Assembly: GCA_035546335.1 (NCBI GenBank)
Contig: DATKDP010000129.1
Span: forward strand, 79,731-143,730
Reading direction: 5' to 3'
DNA length: 64,000 nucleotides
Source: DATKDP01 sp035546335
Lineage (GTDB): Bacteria; Acidobacteriota; Thermoanaerobaculia; Gp7-AA8
Part shown: positions 7,344 to 15,724 of the stretch, piece after piece
How positions within the stretch are numbered: position 1 is the stretch's first letter
Layout of the letters: every line of letters begins with the position of its first letter
Made by a program: the position numbers and the translations under genes
The notes under the pieces: generated by a model
The model's input: the letters and a program-made list of their open reading frames with translations, nothing else
Told to the model about the DNA's origin: nothing
The model's database searches: none

Positions 7344-7952
7344 ATGTTTCGATGCACACTCGTATTTCTCTTTGTGATCGCTGCGGCGATTCCCGTCTGG
7401 TCGGCCCAGCCGATGACCGAGAGCGAGCAGAAGGCTCTTCTCGACCACCTGGAGCGCACCCAGAACAAGTTCCTGGAGTCCGTGAGCGGACTCTCCGAGG
7501 TTCAATCGGCCTGGAAGCCGGCACCTGATCGCTGGTCGGTCACCGAATGCGCCGAGCACATCGCCGTGTCCGAGAAGTTCATCCGCGAGCTGATCGAGCC
7601 GGTTATGAAGGAAAGAGCGAGCGAAGAGATGCTGGCGAAGGATGTGCGGAAGGAAACGATGCTGAACGCGATGATCGTCGATCGCAGCCAGAAGTTCAAG
7701 GCCCCGGAGCCGGTTCAGCCGACGGCGCGCTATGGCGATCTCGGCGGAGCCCTGGAGGAGTTCCGCAAAGAACGGTCGAAAACGATCGAGCTGGCGAAGA
7801 ACGGAGGCGATCTGCGGCTTCATGCTGCCGAGCATCCGTTCGCCGGCGCGCTCGACGCGTATAGTTGGATCATCTTCCTCTCGGCGCACACCGAACGTCA
7901 TACGCTTCAGATCCTCGAGGTGAAGGCGACCGAGGGATTTCCGAAGAACTAG
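7344..7952 (+). CDS. Secreted DinB-like protein
   Basis: A 202-residue protein with a clear signal peptide (CTLVFLFVIAAAIPVWSAQ) followed by a DinB/YfiT-like four-helix bundle: WKPAPDRWSVTECAEHIAVSE contains the first His, and SAHTERHTLQILE the later H-x-x-x-H metal ligands. The family includes metal-dependent thiol transferases and many of unknown function. A secreted version is somewhat unusual. The start ATG 7344 has a strong CGGAGG site 8 bp upstream, so the longer frame beginning at 7263 is rejected. Confidence 0.82.
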   Translation: MFRCTLVFLFVIAAAIPVWSAQPMTESEQKALLDHLERTQNKFLESVSGLSEVQSAWKPAPDRWSVTECAEHIAVSEKFIRELIEPVMKERASEEMLAKDVRKETMLNAMIVDRSQKFKAPEPVQPTARYGDLGGALEEFRKERSKTIELAKNGGDLRLHAAEHPFAGALDAYSWIIFLSAHTERHTLQILEVKATEGFPKN

Positions 7953-8089
7953 TGGAGTGCCCGAGGGCTCGGAGCTCCCGTCGCATCGAGGCTCGCCAGT
8001 AGGTGCGAGCACTTGTGCCAACGCTTGAGACGGCGAAACGGGATCGCGTCTCTGTGCAGGAGCCCCCTGGTTGTCTATCATGGTTGCCG

Positions 8090-8644
8090 ATGTTCTCTCG
8101 AAGGCCGGCGACGAAGAGCGGAGGAGTTCTCGGCGAAATCGTCGTCTCATACCTGATCGCCATGGTGGTCGCCAGCGGATGCGCCGGAGAGGGAGGAGGA
8201 GGTGGGGGTCCAACCGCTCCCGGCCCCACGGTTCCTGCGATCCTCGGAACCTATACTGGTCCGGCGTTCTGGACGCAGACTTTTCAGAATCAGCTCGGCG
8301 ACTCGGTGGTCTTTCGCTGTCCTGGAAATCTGGCGATCACGCAGCAGACCGAGACGTCGTTTTCTGGATCGTATGTGATCGAGCAGTCCGTCGACTGTGA
8401 CCGGTCCACCGGGCTGGTCGTCGCCGGGACGGTCGCCCAGACGGCGGTGACGTTCCAGTTGCAGCCTGCAGGCCCGGAGCGAAACATCTTCGAAGGCATC
8501 AGCGGCTGCCAGAGTGTGACCGCCGAGGAGACTTTTCGTGGTTCGATCATGGCGAATCAGCTGCAGGCGGCATCCCAGGCAATGGTCGAATGTCCCGGAT
8601 TCGGCCGGCTCGATCTCGAGCTTCGGCTGAACGGAGCGCGCTGA
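8090..8644 (+). CDS. Lipoprotein of unknown function
   Basis: A 184-residue protein. The lipobox VVASGCAG follows a hydrophobic segment and leads into a flexible Gly/Pro linker (GEGGGGGGPTAPGPTVP). The mature domain has paired cysteines (FRCPG, VDCDR, GCQS, ECPG) and a strand-rich pattern (TSFSGSYVI, TAVTFQLQP, ETFRGSIM) like small beta-barrel lipoproteins. No named family is recognised. ATG 8090 is chosen because upstream sequence in this frame lacks signal-peptide character. Confidence 0.7.
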   Translation: MFSRRPATKSGGVLGEIVVSYLIAMVVASGCAGEGGGGGGPTAPGPTVPAILGTYTGPAFWTQTFQNQLGDSVVFRCPGNLAITQQTETSFSGSYVIEQSVDCDRSTGLVVAGTVAQTAVTFQLQPAGPERNIFEGISGCQSVTAEETFRGSIMANQLQAASQAMVECPGFGRLDLELRLNGAR

Positions 8645-8743
8645 GGGAATCAGACCGCCGCACGCTGCGTATTCTCATGTCATGAAGTCGTTGCGTTGCT
8701 CGACGGTAACGCCGCGCCGCATTCGCACGTCTGAACTACTACC

Positions 8744-9955
8744 ATGGGAACGGACATGCTCCGAGCTCTTGCCGCCGCGCTGAGTCTTGCCGTGCTGGTT
8801 GCGCGCTGCGCCCCGATCTCTGGTGAGACGGAAGTCTCGACGGCATCGAGGGAGGGCTCCATTGTGGAGGTTCGCAAGGGGGAGCTGAGACAGACGTTTC
8901 TGCTCACCGGAGTGATCGATGCGGCCGAGGGAGCGGTCATCGCCGTTCCGCGTCTTCCGAATTGGCAGACGAGCATCAAGTGGCTTGCGGCCGACGGTGT
9001 CGACGTCGAGGAGGGCGAGCCGGTCGTCGAGCTCGATAACTCCTCGTTTTCCACCGACATCGAGGAGAAACGCCGCAACGAGGAGCAGGCGGTTCAGCAG
9101 CTCATCCAGAAGAGCGCGGAGGCGGAGGCGGATCTCGCAAAGAAGGAGTTGGAGGTCGAGAAGAAGCGAATCGACCTCGACAAGGCGCGAATCGAAGCAC
9201 GCGTACCGCCGGAGATTCTGCCCGCCAAAGAATACGAAAACCGCCAGCTGGCTCTGCGAAAGGCGGAGACGGAGCTGAAGAAGGCGGAATCGACCCTGAT
9301 CTCGACGCGAACGGGAGCGGAGGCGGATCAGCGCAATCTGCAGATCGCGATCGACAAGGCGCGACGGGAGATCCAGCAGACTTCGCAGGCGATGGAGAAC
9401 CTGGTTCTGCGCGCTCCCGCCAAAGGGATTCTCGTCATCGGCGATCACCCCTGGGAAGGTCGCAAGACGCAGATCGGCGACTCGGTATGGGTCGGCTTTC
9501 CCGTGGCCCGCATCCCCGAGATGTCGTCGCTCCAGGTCGTCGCAAGCCTCCCCGACGTCGATGACGGGCGCGTTGCAGTCGGCATGAAAGCCGTCGTGAC
9601 ACTCGATTCCTTCCCCGAGCTGCAGTTCCCCGCCGAGATCGTCGAGATCGCACCAGTGGCACAGGAGCCCGTCCGGCAGTCACTCCGCCGCTCGTTCCGG
9701 CTCGTGGCGCGCCTGGAGAAAATCGACGCGGAGAGAATGCGACCGGGGCTGTCGGCAAAGCTGGTCGTCGTCACCCGAGTGGTTGCCGGCGCGACGCTCG
9801 TTCCTCGGTCTGCGGTCGATTTCTCAGCCGATCCCGAGGTCGTTTTCGAGAGCGGCCGGAGGGTTGCGGTGACCCTCGGTGAATGCAGCGCAACGGAGTG
9901 TCTCGTCCTCGAAGGATTGGAGCCGGGAGCCCGCCTGCTCAGGACCGGACGATGA
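8744..9955 (+). CDS. HlyD/MacA-type periplasmic adaptor lipoprotein (adaptor 1 of 3)
   Basis: A 403-residue membrane-fusion protein. A signal segment with lipobox VLVARCA leads into the lipoyl half (IKWLAADGVDVEEGEPVVEL), a long coiled coil rich in Lys/Glu (QLIQKSAEAEADLAKKELEV and onward), the second lipoyl half (ENLVLRAPAKGILVIGD), and beta-barrel and membrane-proximal domains ending in LVLEGLEPGARLLRTGR. Such adaptors link an inner-membrane ABC permease to an outer-membrane channel. Its stop overlaps the next start (ATGA). Confidence 0.85.
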   Translation: MGTDMLRALAAALSLAVLVARCAPISGETEVSTASREGSIVEVRKGELRQTFLLTGVIDAAEGAVIAVPRLPNWQTSIKWLAADGVDVEEGEPVVELDNSSFSTDIEEKRRNEEQAVQQLIQKSAEAEADLAKKELEVEKKRIDLDKARIEARVPPEILPAKEYENRQLALRKAETELKKAESTLISTRTGAEADQRNLQIAIDKARREIQQTSQAMENLVLRAPAKGILVIGDHPWEGRKTQIGDSVWVGFPVARIPEMSSLQVVASLPDVDDGRVAVGMKAVVTLDSFPELQFPAEIVEIAPVAQEPVRQSLRRSFRLVARLEKIDAERMRPGLSAKLVVVTRVVAGATLVPRSAVDFSADPEVVFESGRRVAVTLGECSATECLVLEGLEPGARLLRTGR

Positions 9956-11211
9956 CCATGCGATTCACGTTGAGCCGGACGAAACGGCGCGTGGTGATCA
10001 TCGCCGCGCTGCTCGTCGGCACGTTCAGCGTCGCCTGGGCGATGCAGGCTCGTCTGGAAGCCGATCGGAAGGGGGAGTGGGTCTCGGTGACCCGCGACGA
10101 TCTCGTTCTCGGTGTCGACGTGGTGGGAACGCTGGCCGCGGTCGAGACCGTGAGCATCGGCCCGCCGCAGGTCGGCGACCGGTGGGACTTCAAGATCTCG
10201 ATGATGGCTCCTGAGGGGAGTGAAGTCACCCAGGGGCGACCGGTGCTCGGCTTCGACACCTCGGAGCTCCAGCGGCAGCTCGAGGAGGTCGTTGCAGAGC
10301 GCGACGGAGCGGAGAAGGAGATCGAGAAGAAGCGTGCCGACCTCGCACTGAAGAGCGAAGAGGAGAAGATGTTGCTGGCCGAGGCGGAGTCGAGGCTGCG
10401 GAAGGCGACGGTGAAATTGCAGGCGCCCGATGAACTGCTCGGAGTCAACGAACGAAAGACGATCGAGCTGGAGAATCGGATTGCGAAACGTGAGACCGAT
10501 GATCTTCGAGAGCGGATGGTCGCACTGAAGCGTGCGGCGGAGGCTGAATTGCTGTTGCTGGAGAGCAAACGAGGGCGGGCGGCGGAGCGTGTGGGAAAAA
10601 TCGAAGCCGAGATCGCGAGCATGACCGTTCGTGCTCCGAGGAACGGGACGGTGATCTACGCCACGAACTGGAGAGGTGAGAAGAAAAAGGTCGGCGATTC
10701 CTGCTGGCGCGCCGAGCGGGTGATGGAGATTCCCGATCTATCGACGATGATGGGTAAGGGGGAGGTGGATGAAGTCGACGCCGGCAAGATGGCTCTCGGA
10801 CAGAAAGTGAAGCTCCGCCTCGATTCACAACCCGACGAAGAGCTCAGTGGCACGATCACGTCGATCGCCAGGACGATCCAGCCGCAATCGCCGCGCAGCC
10901 AGTTGAAGGTATTGAAAGTCGACATCGAGCTCGCTCAGAGCGATCCGGGGAAGATGAGACCGGGAATGCGCTTCCGAGGAACCATCGAACTGCAGAGGGT
11001 TGGAGGAGCGACGCTCGTTCCTCGCGAAGCGGTGTACGTTTCCGCGAGCGGTCCGGTGGCCCATCGACGCGGGCTTCTTTCCGCCGGTCCGGTGGCGGTG
11101 AAGATCGGGCGCCGAAACGAAAAGTGGCTCGAAGTGATCGATGGACTCGTTCCCGGGGATCGCGTCCTCGTCAGAAAGAGTGGCGGCGGCAGTGGAGGGC
11201 CGAAGGTCTGA
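9952..11211 (+). CDS. HlyD/MacA-type adaptor (adaptor 2 of 3)
   Basis: A 419-residue adaptor anchored by one N-terminal membrane helix (RRVVIIAALLVGTFSVAWAM), not by a lipid. The domain order matches adaptor 1: lipoyl half (KISMMAPEGSEVTQGRPVLG), coiled coil (VVAERDGAEKEIEKKRADLA and onward), second lipoyl half (ASMTVRAPRNGTVIYATNWR), then the barrel and GATLVPREAVYV. Start ATG 9952 overlaps the previous stop by 4 bp, and the stop shares a base with the next ATG. The gene is a diverged paralogue of its neighbours. Confidence 0.85.
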   Translation: MTMRFTLSRTKRRVVIIAALLVGTFSVAWAMQARLEADRKGEWVSVTRDDLVLGVDVVGTLAAVETVSIGPPQVGDRWDFKISMMAPEGSEVTQGRPVLGFDTSELQRQLEEVVAERDGAEKEIEKKRADLALKSEEEKMLLAEAESRLRKATVKLQAPDELLGVNERKTIELENRIAKRETDDLRERMVALKRAAEAELLLLESKRGRAAERVGKIEAEIASMTVRAPRNGTVIYATNWRGEKKKVGDSCWRAERVMEIPDLSTMMGKGEVDEVDAGKMALGQKVKLRLDSQPDEELSGTITSIARTIQPQSPRSQLKVLKVDIELAQSDPGKMRPGMRFRGTIELQRVGGATLVPREAVYVSASGPVAHRRGLLSAGPVAVKIGRRNEKWLEVIDGLVPGDRVLVRKSGGGSGGPKV

Positions 11212-12512
11212 TGCGCGGCGAGCGAGCCTCAACGTGCCCCACACCGCGTTCCGAGCGGAGGATTGCCTCCCGGAATGCATCCGCCGTTGCCGTGTTTCTC
11301 TGCTGCCTGGCGATTGGATGCAGCGATTCACAGCCGGAGATTCCAACCTTCGTCGTAGTGAAAGGGAGCTTCGAACGGCGCGTTACGGCGGAAGGGAACC
11401 TGAAAGCGGCGAAGGCGACGCCGCTGACCGCGCCGAGTGACGCTCCCGGACCGCTGAAGATCGCCTGGCTGGCAGCGGACGGAATTCGCGTGAGCGGCGG
11501 AGACGTCGTGGCGCGGTTCGATCCGATCGATTTCGAAAATCAGTTGCAGAGCGGGCGCGAGGACGACCTGACGGCCAACAACAAGTCGAAAAAGCAGTCG
11601 GTGGAGGCGTCCGCGACGAAGGACAATCTTCGACGAGACGCCACGACCGCCGACGACGAGCTCGAGACCGCGCGCCGCTTCCGGGCGACGCAGTTGGAGA
11701 TCTTCTCCCGCTGGGAGCAGATCGAGTCGGAGCTCGACGAGGATCTCGCGGCAGAAAAACGCCGTTACGCGCTCGAGGTGCTCGGCGTGCGCGATCAGCT
11801 CGCCGCCGCCGACCTCGCACTTCTCGGCATCGAGGAGCGAAAGGCGCGCCTCAAGATCCGCAATGCCGAGCGGGGACTGAGTGCCCTGTCGATTGAAGCG
11901 CCGCACGACGGCGTGCTCGTGCTGCAGAAGGACTGGCGAGGTGAGGTGCCTCGCGTCGGCGCCACTGTTTGGACCGGCTCGCCGCTCGGCGAGATTCCGA
12001 ACGTCGAAGCCATGGAGGCGGAAGTGTTCGTCCTCGAAGCCGATGCGGCGGGTCTGGCAGTCGACCAGAAGGCGACCGTGTGGCTCGAATCCGATCGATC
12101 CGTGGCGCATCCTGCGAAAGTAATTCGCGTCGACAAGCTCGCCCGGCCGCGCTTCCGGGGGGTGCCGGTGCAGTATTTCGGCGTGACGCTGCAGATGGAG
12201 AAGACCGACACGGACCGGATGAAGCCGGGAACGCGCGTTCGCGCTCTGCTGGACATCGAGGCTCAGAAGAACGCGCTTTCGATTCCCCGGCAGGCGCTCT
12301 TCGAGAAGCAGGGGAAGAGGATCGTCTATCGCAGGAACGGATCGAAGTTCGAGCCGGTCGCCGTTCAGATCACGAGCTCTTCCGCCGGACGCGTCGTCGT
12401 CAGCAGGGGACTGATCGAAGGAGACGTGATCGCTCTGGAGGATCCCACGGAGTCGCGCGGCGACGATTCGACCGCGACCGCGGCGTCCGTCGTGGCGAAA
12501 GCAACCGACTGA
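11211..12512 (+). CDS. HlyD/MacA-type adaptor lipoprotein (adaptor 3 of 3)
   Basis: A 433-residue adaptor with lipobox LAIGCSD after the hydrophobic segment VAVFLCCLAIG. Lipoyl halves are LKIAWLAADGIRVSGGDVV and LSIEAPHDGVLVLQKDWRGE, separated by a coiled coil (RRFRATQLEIFSRWEQIESE and onward). The barrel ends with ALSIPRQALFEKQGK. ATG 11211 shares its first base with the upstream TGA. Three consecutive, non-identical adaptors before one permease is unusual; the three could form a mixed hexamer. Confidence 0.85.
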   Translation: MRGERASTCPTPRSERRIASRNASAVAVFLCCLAIGCSDSQPEIPTFVVVKGSFERRVTAEGNLKAAKATPLTAPSDAPGPLKIAWLAADGIRVSGGDVVARFDPIDFENQLQSGREDDLTANNKSKKQSVEASATKDNLRRDATTADDELETARRFRATQLEIFSRWEQIESELDEDLAAEKRRYALEVLGVRDQLAAADLALLGIEERKARLKIRNAERGLSALSIEAPHDGVLVLQKDWRGEVPRVGATVWTGSPLGEIPNVEAMEAEVFVLEADAAGLAVDQKATVWLESDRSVAHPAKVIRVDKLARPRFRGVPVQYFGVTLQMEKTDTDRMKPGTRVRALLDIEAQKNALSIPRQALFEKQGKRIVYRRNGSKFEPVAVQITSSSAGRVVVSRGLIEGDVIALEDPTESRGDDSTATAASVVAKATD

Positions 12513-12531
12513 AAGCGCAGCTGGAATCCAA

Positions 12532-13767
12532 ATGGATCTGATCGAGACCCTTCGCACTGCTCTGGCCAATCTTGCACGGCACAAGATGAGGACTTCGCTG
12601 ACGATGCTCGGCATGGTCTTCGGCGTCGGTGCCGTAATCGCGATGCTCTCGATCGGAGCGGGAGGCGAGAAAAAGGCGCTCGAGTCGATCGCCCGGCTCG
12701 GATTGCAGAACGTGATCGTTCGCGCGAAGGCCATCAACCCGGAGGAGAGGCAGGAAGTGCGGAAGAAGTCGCTCGGCGTTTCCTTGCGCGACGGCGAAGC
12801 CATCGTCGAAGCGGTGGCCGGCGTCGAGGAGGTGCTTCCGCGGATCGAAGTGAAGGCGCAGAAGATCATCGCGGCGGGGGCGAAGACCGAGGCGAGGGTC
12901 CACGGACTTTCATGGAAGTACTCGGCGATGGCCAGGGTGCCGGTGATCGAGGGCCGCTTTTTCGACCGGCGTGACGAAGACGAGCACGCACAGGTATGCC
13001 TGGTCGGCGAGGATGTCCGGCGCGACCTCTTCGGGTTCGAGCCGGTCGTAGGGAAGGAGCTCAAGGTCAACGACGTCTGGCTCACCGTGATCGGCGTGAT
13101 GGCCGACGAGGGAGGGTCGGCGGACAATCTCGACGGAGTGTCGATCGGCTCGGTTTCGCGCGAGATCTACATTCCCATTTCGACGGCGATGAGAAAGTTC
13201 GAGCGCGATCCTCTCGAGGCTCCGCTCGACGAGCTGCTGGTGCGATCGAAGGATGGAGCGTCCACGCGCCGCATCGGCGAGCTGATCGATCCGCTGCTCG
13301 AGCGGCTCCACGGTGGGCAGAAGGACTACGAGATCGTCGTCCCGGAGGCACTGCTCGAGCAGAGCCGTCAGACGCAGCGCATCTTCAACATCGTGATGGG
13401 ATCGATCGCCGGAATCTCGCTGCTGGTCGGCGGCATCGGAATCATGAACATCATGCTCGCATCGGTGCTCGAACGAACCAGAGAGATCGGGATCCGCCGG
13501 GCCATCGGCGCCCGCAAACGGGACATCCGCGACCAGTTCGTCATCGAATCGTTCGCCATCAGTGTCCTCGGAGGGTTCACCGGCATCGTGATCGGCGTCG
13601 TTCTGGCGCGGCTGGTGGCTGCCTATGCGGGCTGGCCGACGGTCATCACCGTCTGGTCACTCGTCCTCTCCACCGGCGTTTCGGTCGCCGTAGGGCTCGT
13701 CTCGGGAATTTACCCGGCTACGCGCGCCGCCGACCTCGATCCGATCGAAGCGCTGCGCTATGAGTGA
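12532..13767 (+). CDS. MacB/FtsX-type ABC permease without ATPase domain
   Basis: A 411-residue permease. An N-terminal membrane helix (SLTMLGMVFGVGAVIAMLSI) is followed by a large periplasmic MacB-type domain (about residues 45-270) and three C-terminal helices containing GGIGIMNIMLASVLERTREI and GIRRAIGARKRDI, the typical FtsX-domain motif, ending in DLDPIEALRYE. There is no Walker A or signature motif, so the ATPase must be a separate protein, and none is encoded next to this operon. The gene follows adaptor 3 by 19 bp. Confidence 0.9.
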   Translation: MDLIETLRTALANLARHKMRTSLTMLGMVFGVGAVIAMLSIGAGGEKKALESIARLGLQNVIVRAKAINPEERQEVRKKSLGVSLRDGEAIVEAVAGVEEVLPRIEVKAQKIIAAGAKTEARVHGLSWKYSAMARVPVIEGRFFDRRDEDEHAQVCLVGEDVRRDLFGFEPVVGKELKVNDVWLTVIGVMADEGGSADNLDGVSIGSVSREIYIPISTAMRKFERDPLEAPLDELLVRSKDGASTRRIGELIDPLLERLHGGQKDYEIVVPEALLEQSRQTQRIFNIVMGSIAGISLLVGGIGIMNIMLASVLERTREIGIRRAIGARKRDIRDQFVIESFAISVLGGFTGIVIGVVLARLVAAYAGWPTVITVWSLVLSTGVSVAVGLVSGIYPATRAADLDPIEALRYE

Positions 13768-13813
13768 TCGGGCGGCACCCGGACGGATGCCAAACCGCCG
13801 GCCCTGCAGGGGT

Positions 13814-13828
13814 GAAGCATTTGCGCGA
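13814..13828. repeat. Half copy of repeat family A
   Basis: GAAGCATTTGCGCGA matches the left arm of the family A element at 26637. No right arm is found nearby; it lies between convergent genes. Confidence 0.55.
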
Positions 13829-13854
13829 CGCTCGGGGCGAGCTTCCTCCGGAGT

Positions 13855-14127
13855 TCAGTCGCTGCGGCCGGAACCTGGCGTCACCCGCTTGGCCGAACGA
13901 CCCCGTGGCCGCGGTCGAGTGGAGCGCTTCGCCCTCCCCTCTTTCGCGATCAACTCCCGAATGACTGGAACAAGCACCCTGGGAACTTCCATCAGCGTTT
14001 GCGTCGGATCTTCCGCCGCAGCTTCATCCTCCGCAACAGCTTCGTGCTCCGATTGCCGCTCGTAATGCGAAAGCACACGTCGCACTCGGTCCTCGTCCCA
14101 ACCAACGGGAAATCTGCTCTGCTTCAT
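13855..14127 (-). CDS. Small conserved antitoxin-like protein
   Basis: A 90-residue protein beginning MKQSRFPVGWDEDRVRRVL followed by a very acidic stretch (EHEAVAEDEAAAEDPTQTLM) and EVPRVLVPVIRELIAKEG, then a basic low-complexity tail. The order S-R-F-P-x-G-W-D-E-x-R-V-x-x-V-L resembles a widespread small protein often encoded beside toxin-like genes. No partner is present here. The basic tail may be a read-through extension. The function is unknown; antitoxin-like is an inference. Confidence 0.6.
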   Translation of the reverse strand: MKQSRFPVGWDEDRVRRVLSHYERQSEHEAVAEDEAAAEDPTQTLMEVPRVLVPVIRELIAKEGRAKRSTRPRPRGRSAKRVTPGSGRSD

Positions 14128-14172
14128 CGTTTATCTTTTGTGCGCGAGATGCTCTCCAGCGAATTCACTCTG

Positions 14173-15063
14173 CTATTTCTTCGCCGACAGACTTCCGTGA
14201 ATCGTCTCTATCCAGACATCGATCGTGATCCAGCCCGATACCCATGACGTCCAGTCGGGCAGGCCGGCAGCTTTGATCTCGTCGAGCGATTTGCCCGCAG
14301 ACATCTGGGAGCGGACGATCCGGATCGTTTCACGCAACATGCCGGCGAACCGGCGGAGGTCCTCGACCGTGGCGAGCCGCCCGTGTCCCGGAATGATCTT
14401 CACACCGGCGGGCGCCCCCGCGATCACGGCCTCGACGTTCGCCAGGTAGCCCTCGACGCTGCCTCCGCTCTCTAGGTCGATGAAGGGAAATCTGTCGTTG
14501 AAGAACTGGTCTCCCATGTGGATGACGTTCGATCGGGAGAAGAAGATCACGCTGTCTCCGTCGGTGTGTCCTGCCGGATGGTGAATCATCCGGATCTCTT
14601 CCCCGTTGAAGTGGACCGACAGCGACTCGTCGAAGGTGATGACAGGAAGGCCCTCGGGGACCATCGCCTTGATGGTGGTGCCGCGGATCTGATGGTCGCG
14701 GGCGAGACGCTTCCGCACATTCGTGTGTGCGATGACCGGAGCCTCGGGGCCGAACTCCGGATTGCCGCCGGTATGGTCGCCGTGCCAGTGCGTATTGAGC
14801 ACGAACTTCAGCTGACCGGGATCGATCGATTTCAGCGCTGCGCGGATCTTCTCGGCGAGAGGAGCGTACTGGTCGTCGACGATGAGAATCCCGTCAGGGC
14901 CTGCGGAGACTCCGATATTGCCACCCAGTCCTTCGAGCATATAGACGTTGCCGGCGACCTTGGTGGCCTTGATCTCGACCTTCGAGAAGTCGCGTTGAGC
15001 GAAGAGTGACGACGGCATCAGGACGAGGGCGACGACGAGAACGAGCGATTGGAATGAGCGCAT
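14173..15063 (-). CDS. Secreted metallo-beta-lactamase-fold hydrolase
   Basis: A 296-residue protein with a signal peptide (SLVLVVALVLMPSSLFAQ). The zinc motif H-W-H-G-D-H is in VLNTHWHGDHTGGN; further ligands are His in HHPAGHTDGD, Asp in IHMGDQFFN and His in IIPGHG. This layout fits quinoprotein-relay or subclass B3-like MBL proteins exported to the periplasm. Start ATG 15063 has a near-perfect GGAGGAAAAG upstream site. It is transcribed away from the GntR operon at 15329, sharing a ~265-bp intergenic region. Confidence 0.88.
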   Translation of the reverse strand: MRSFQSLVLVVALVLMPSSLFAQRDFSKVEIKATKVAGNVYMLEGLGGNIGVSAGPDGILIVDDQYAPLAEKIRAALKSIDPGQLKFVLNTHWHGDHTGGNPEFGPEAPVIAHTNVRKRLARDHQIRGTTIKAMVPEGLPVITFDESLSVHFNGEEIRMIHHPAGHTDGDSVIFFSRSNVIHMGDQFFNDRFPFIDLESGGSVEGYLANVEAVIAGAPAGVKIIPGHGRLATVEDLRRFAGMLRETIRIVRSQMSAGKSLDEIKAAGLPDWTSWVSGWITIDVWIETIHGSLSAKK

Positions 15064-15276
15064 CTTTTCCTCCTTGCCATGGTCGAGAGGGAGGCCTATC
15101 TTCGCACAGTCAGGCGCCAGCACGAGCCTGGTCGCGATCGCGGGCGACGGGTTGTCGTGAGGCCTTCCTTCTGACCGGTCGTCCGGCCGGACATTCGCGG
15201 GAGCGAAATCGCGTCGCCCTTCAACTGCCCCGTCATTCGCCACGACGACGGTCGCCGCTGACGTTCACAGCGCCTC

Positions 15277-15326
15277 TTGACAAATGGCGATTCCGGCCTT
15301 ACTGTACTGCTGCCTTAGTACAGTAA
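15277..15326 (+). promoter_or_regulatory. Sigma70-type promoter with overlapping operator palindrome
   Basis: TTGACA (15277-15282), a 17-bp spacer and TACTGT (15300-15305) form a good -35/-10 pair. Overlying the -10 is a perfect inverted repeat: TTACTGTACT (15299-15308), 8 bp, AGTACAGTAA (15317-15326), ending 2 bp before the GntR start codon. A regulator bound here would block RNA polymerase. Autorepression by the adjacent YtrA-type GntR protein is the natural reading. Confidence 0.75.
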
Positions 15327-15328
15327 TC

Positions 15329-15724
15329 ATGTTCGACATCGATACGAGCGGAGTCGCACCCATCTGGAAGCAGATCGAGGAAGGGATGCGGCGGATGATC
15401 AGCCTGGGAGTGCTCAGGCCTGGAGAGGCGGTGCCTTCGGTGCGCGATCTCGCGCGCATGCTGCGCGTGAATCCGAACACCGTCGCACGCGCCTACCAGC
15501 GCCTCACCGAGGGAGGCGTGTTCGCCGTACGCCGCGGGGAGGGGACGTTCGTCGCGCACGACCCGGTGCAGATGAAACGGTCGGAACGTCAGGAAGCGCT
15601 GCACGACGCTGCGGCTCGCTATGCGCGCACTGCGATGGCTGTCGGAGCATCGCGGGATGAGGCGACAGAGGCACTGGCTGCGAGCTACCAGCGCGTCGTA
15701 CGAGAACTGAGGAGGAAGGCATGA
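15329..15724 (+). CDS. GntR-family (YtrA-type) transcriptional regulator
   Basis: A 131-residue regulator of the short YtrA subfamily: winged helix-turn-helix (APIWKQIEEGMRRMISLGVL, RPGEAVPSVRDLARMLRVN, PNTVARAYQRLTEGGVFAV) and only a short C-terminal helical part for dimerisation. It starts 2 bp after the palindrome over its promoter. Such regulators usually repress an ABC transporter operon encoded with them, matching the overlapping downstream genes (ATGA with the ATPase gene). Confidence 0.92.
   Translation: MFDIDTSGVAPIWKQIEEGMRRMISLGVLRPGEAVPSVRDLARMLRVNPNTVARAYQRLTEGGVFAVRRGEGTFVAHDPVQMKRSERQEALHDAAARYARTAMAVGASRDEATEALAASYQRVVRELRRKA

Noticed and set aside
11328..13127. 599-residue minus-strand frame
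   Set aside because: Shadow of adaptor 3 and the permease, whose motifs are clear on the plus strand.
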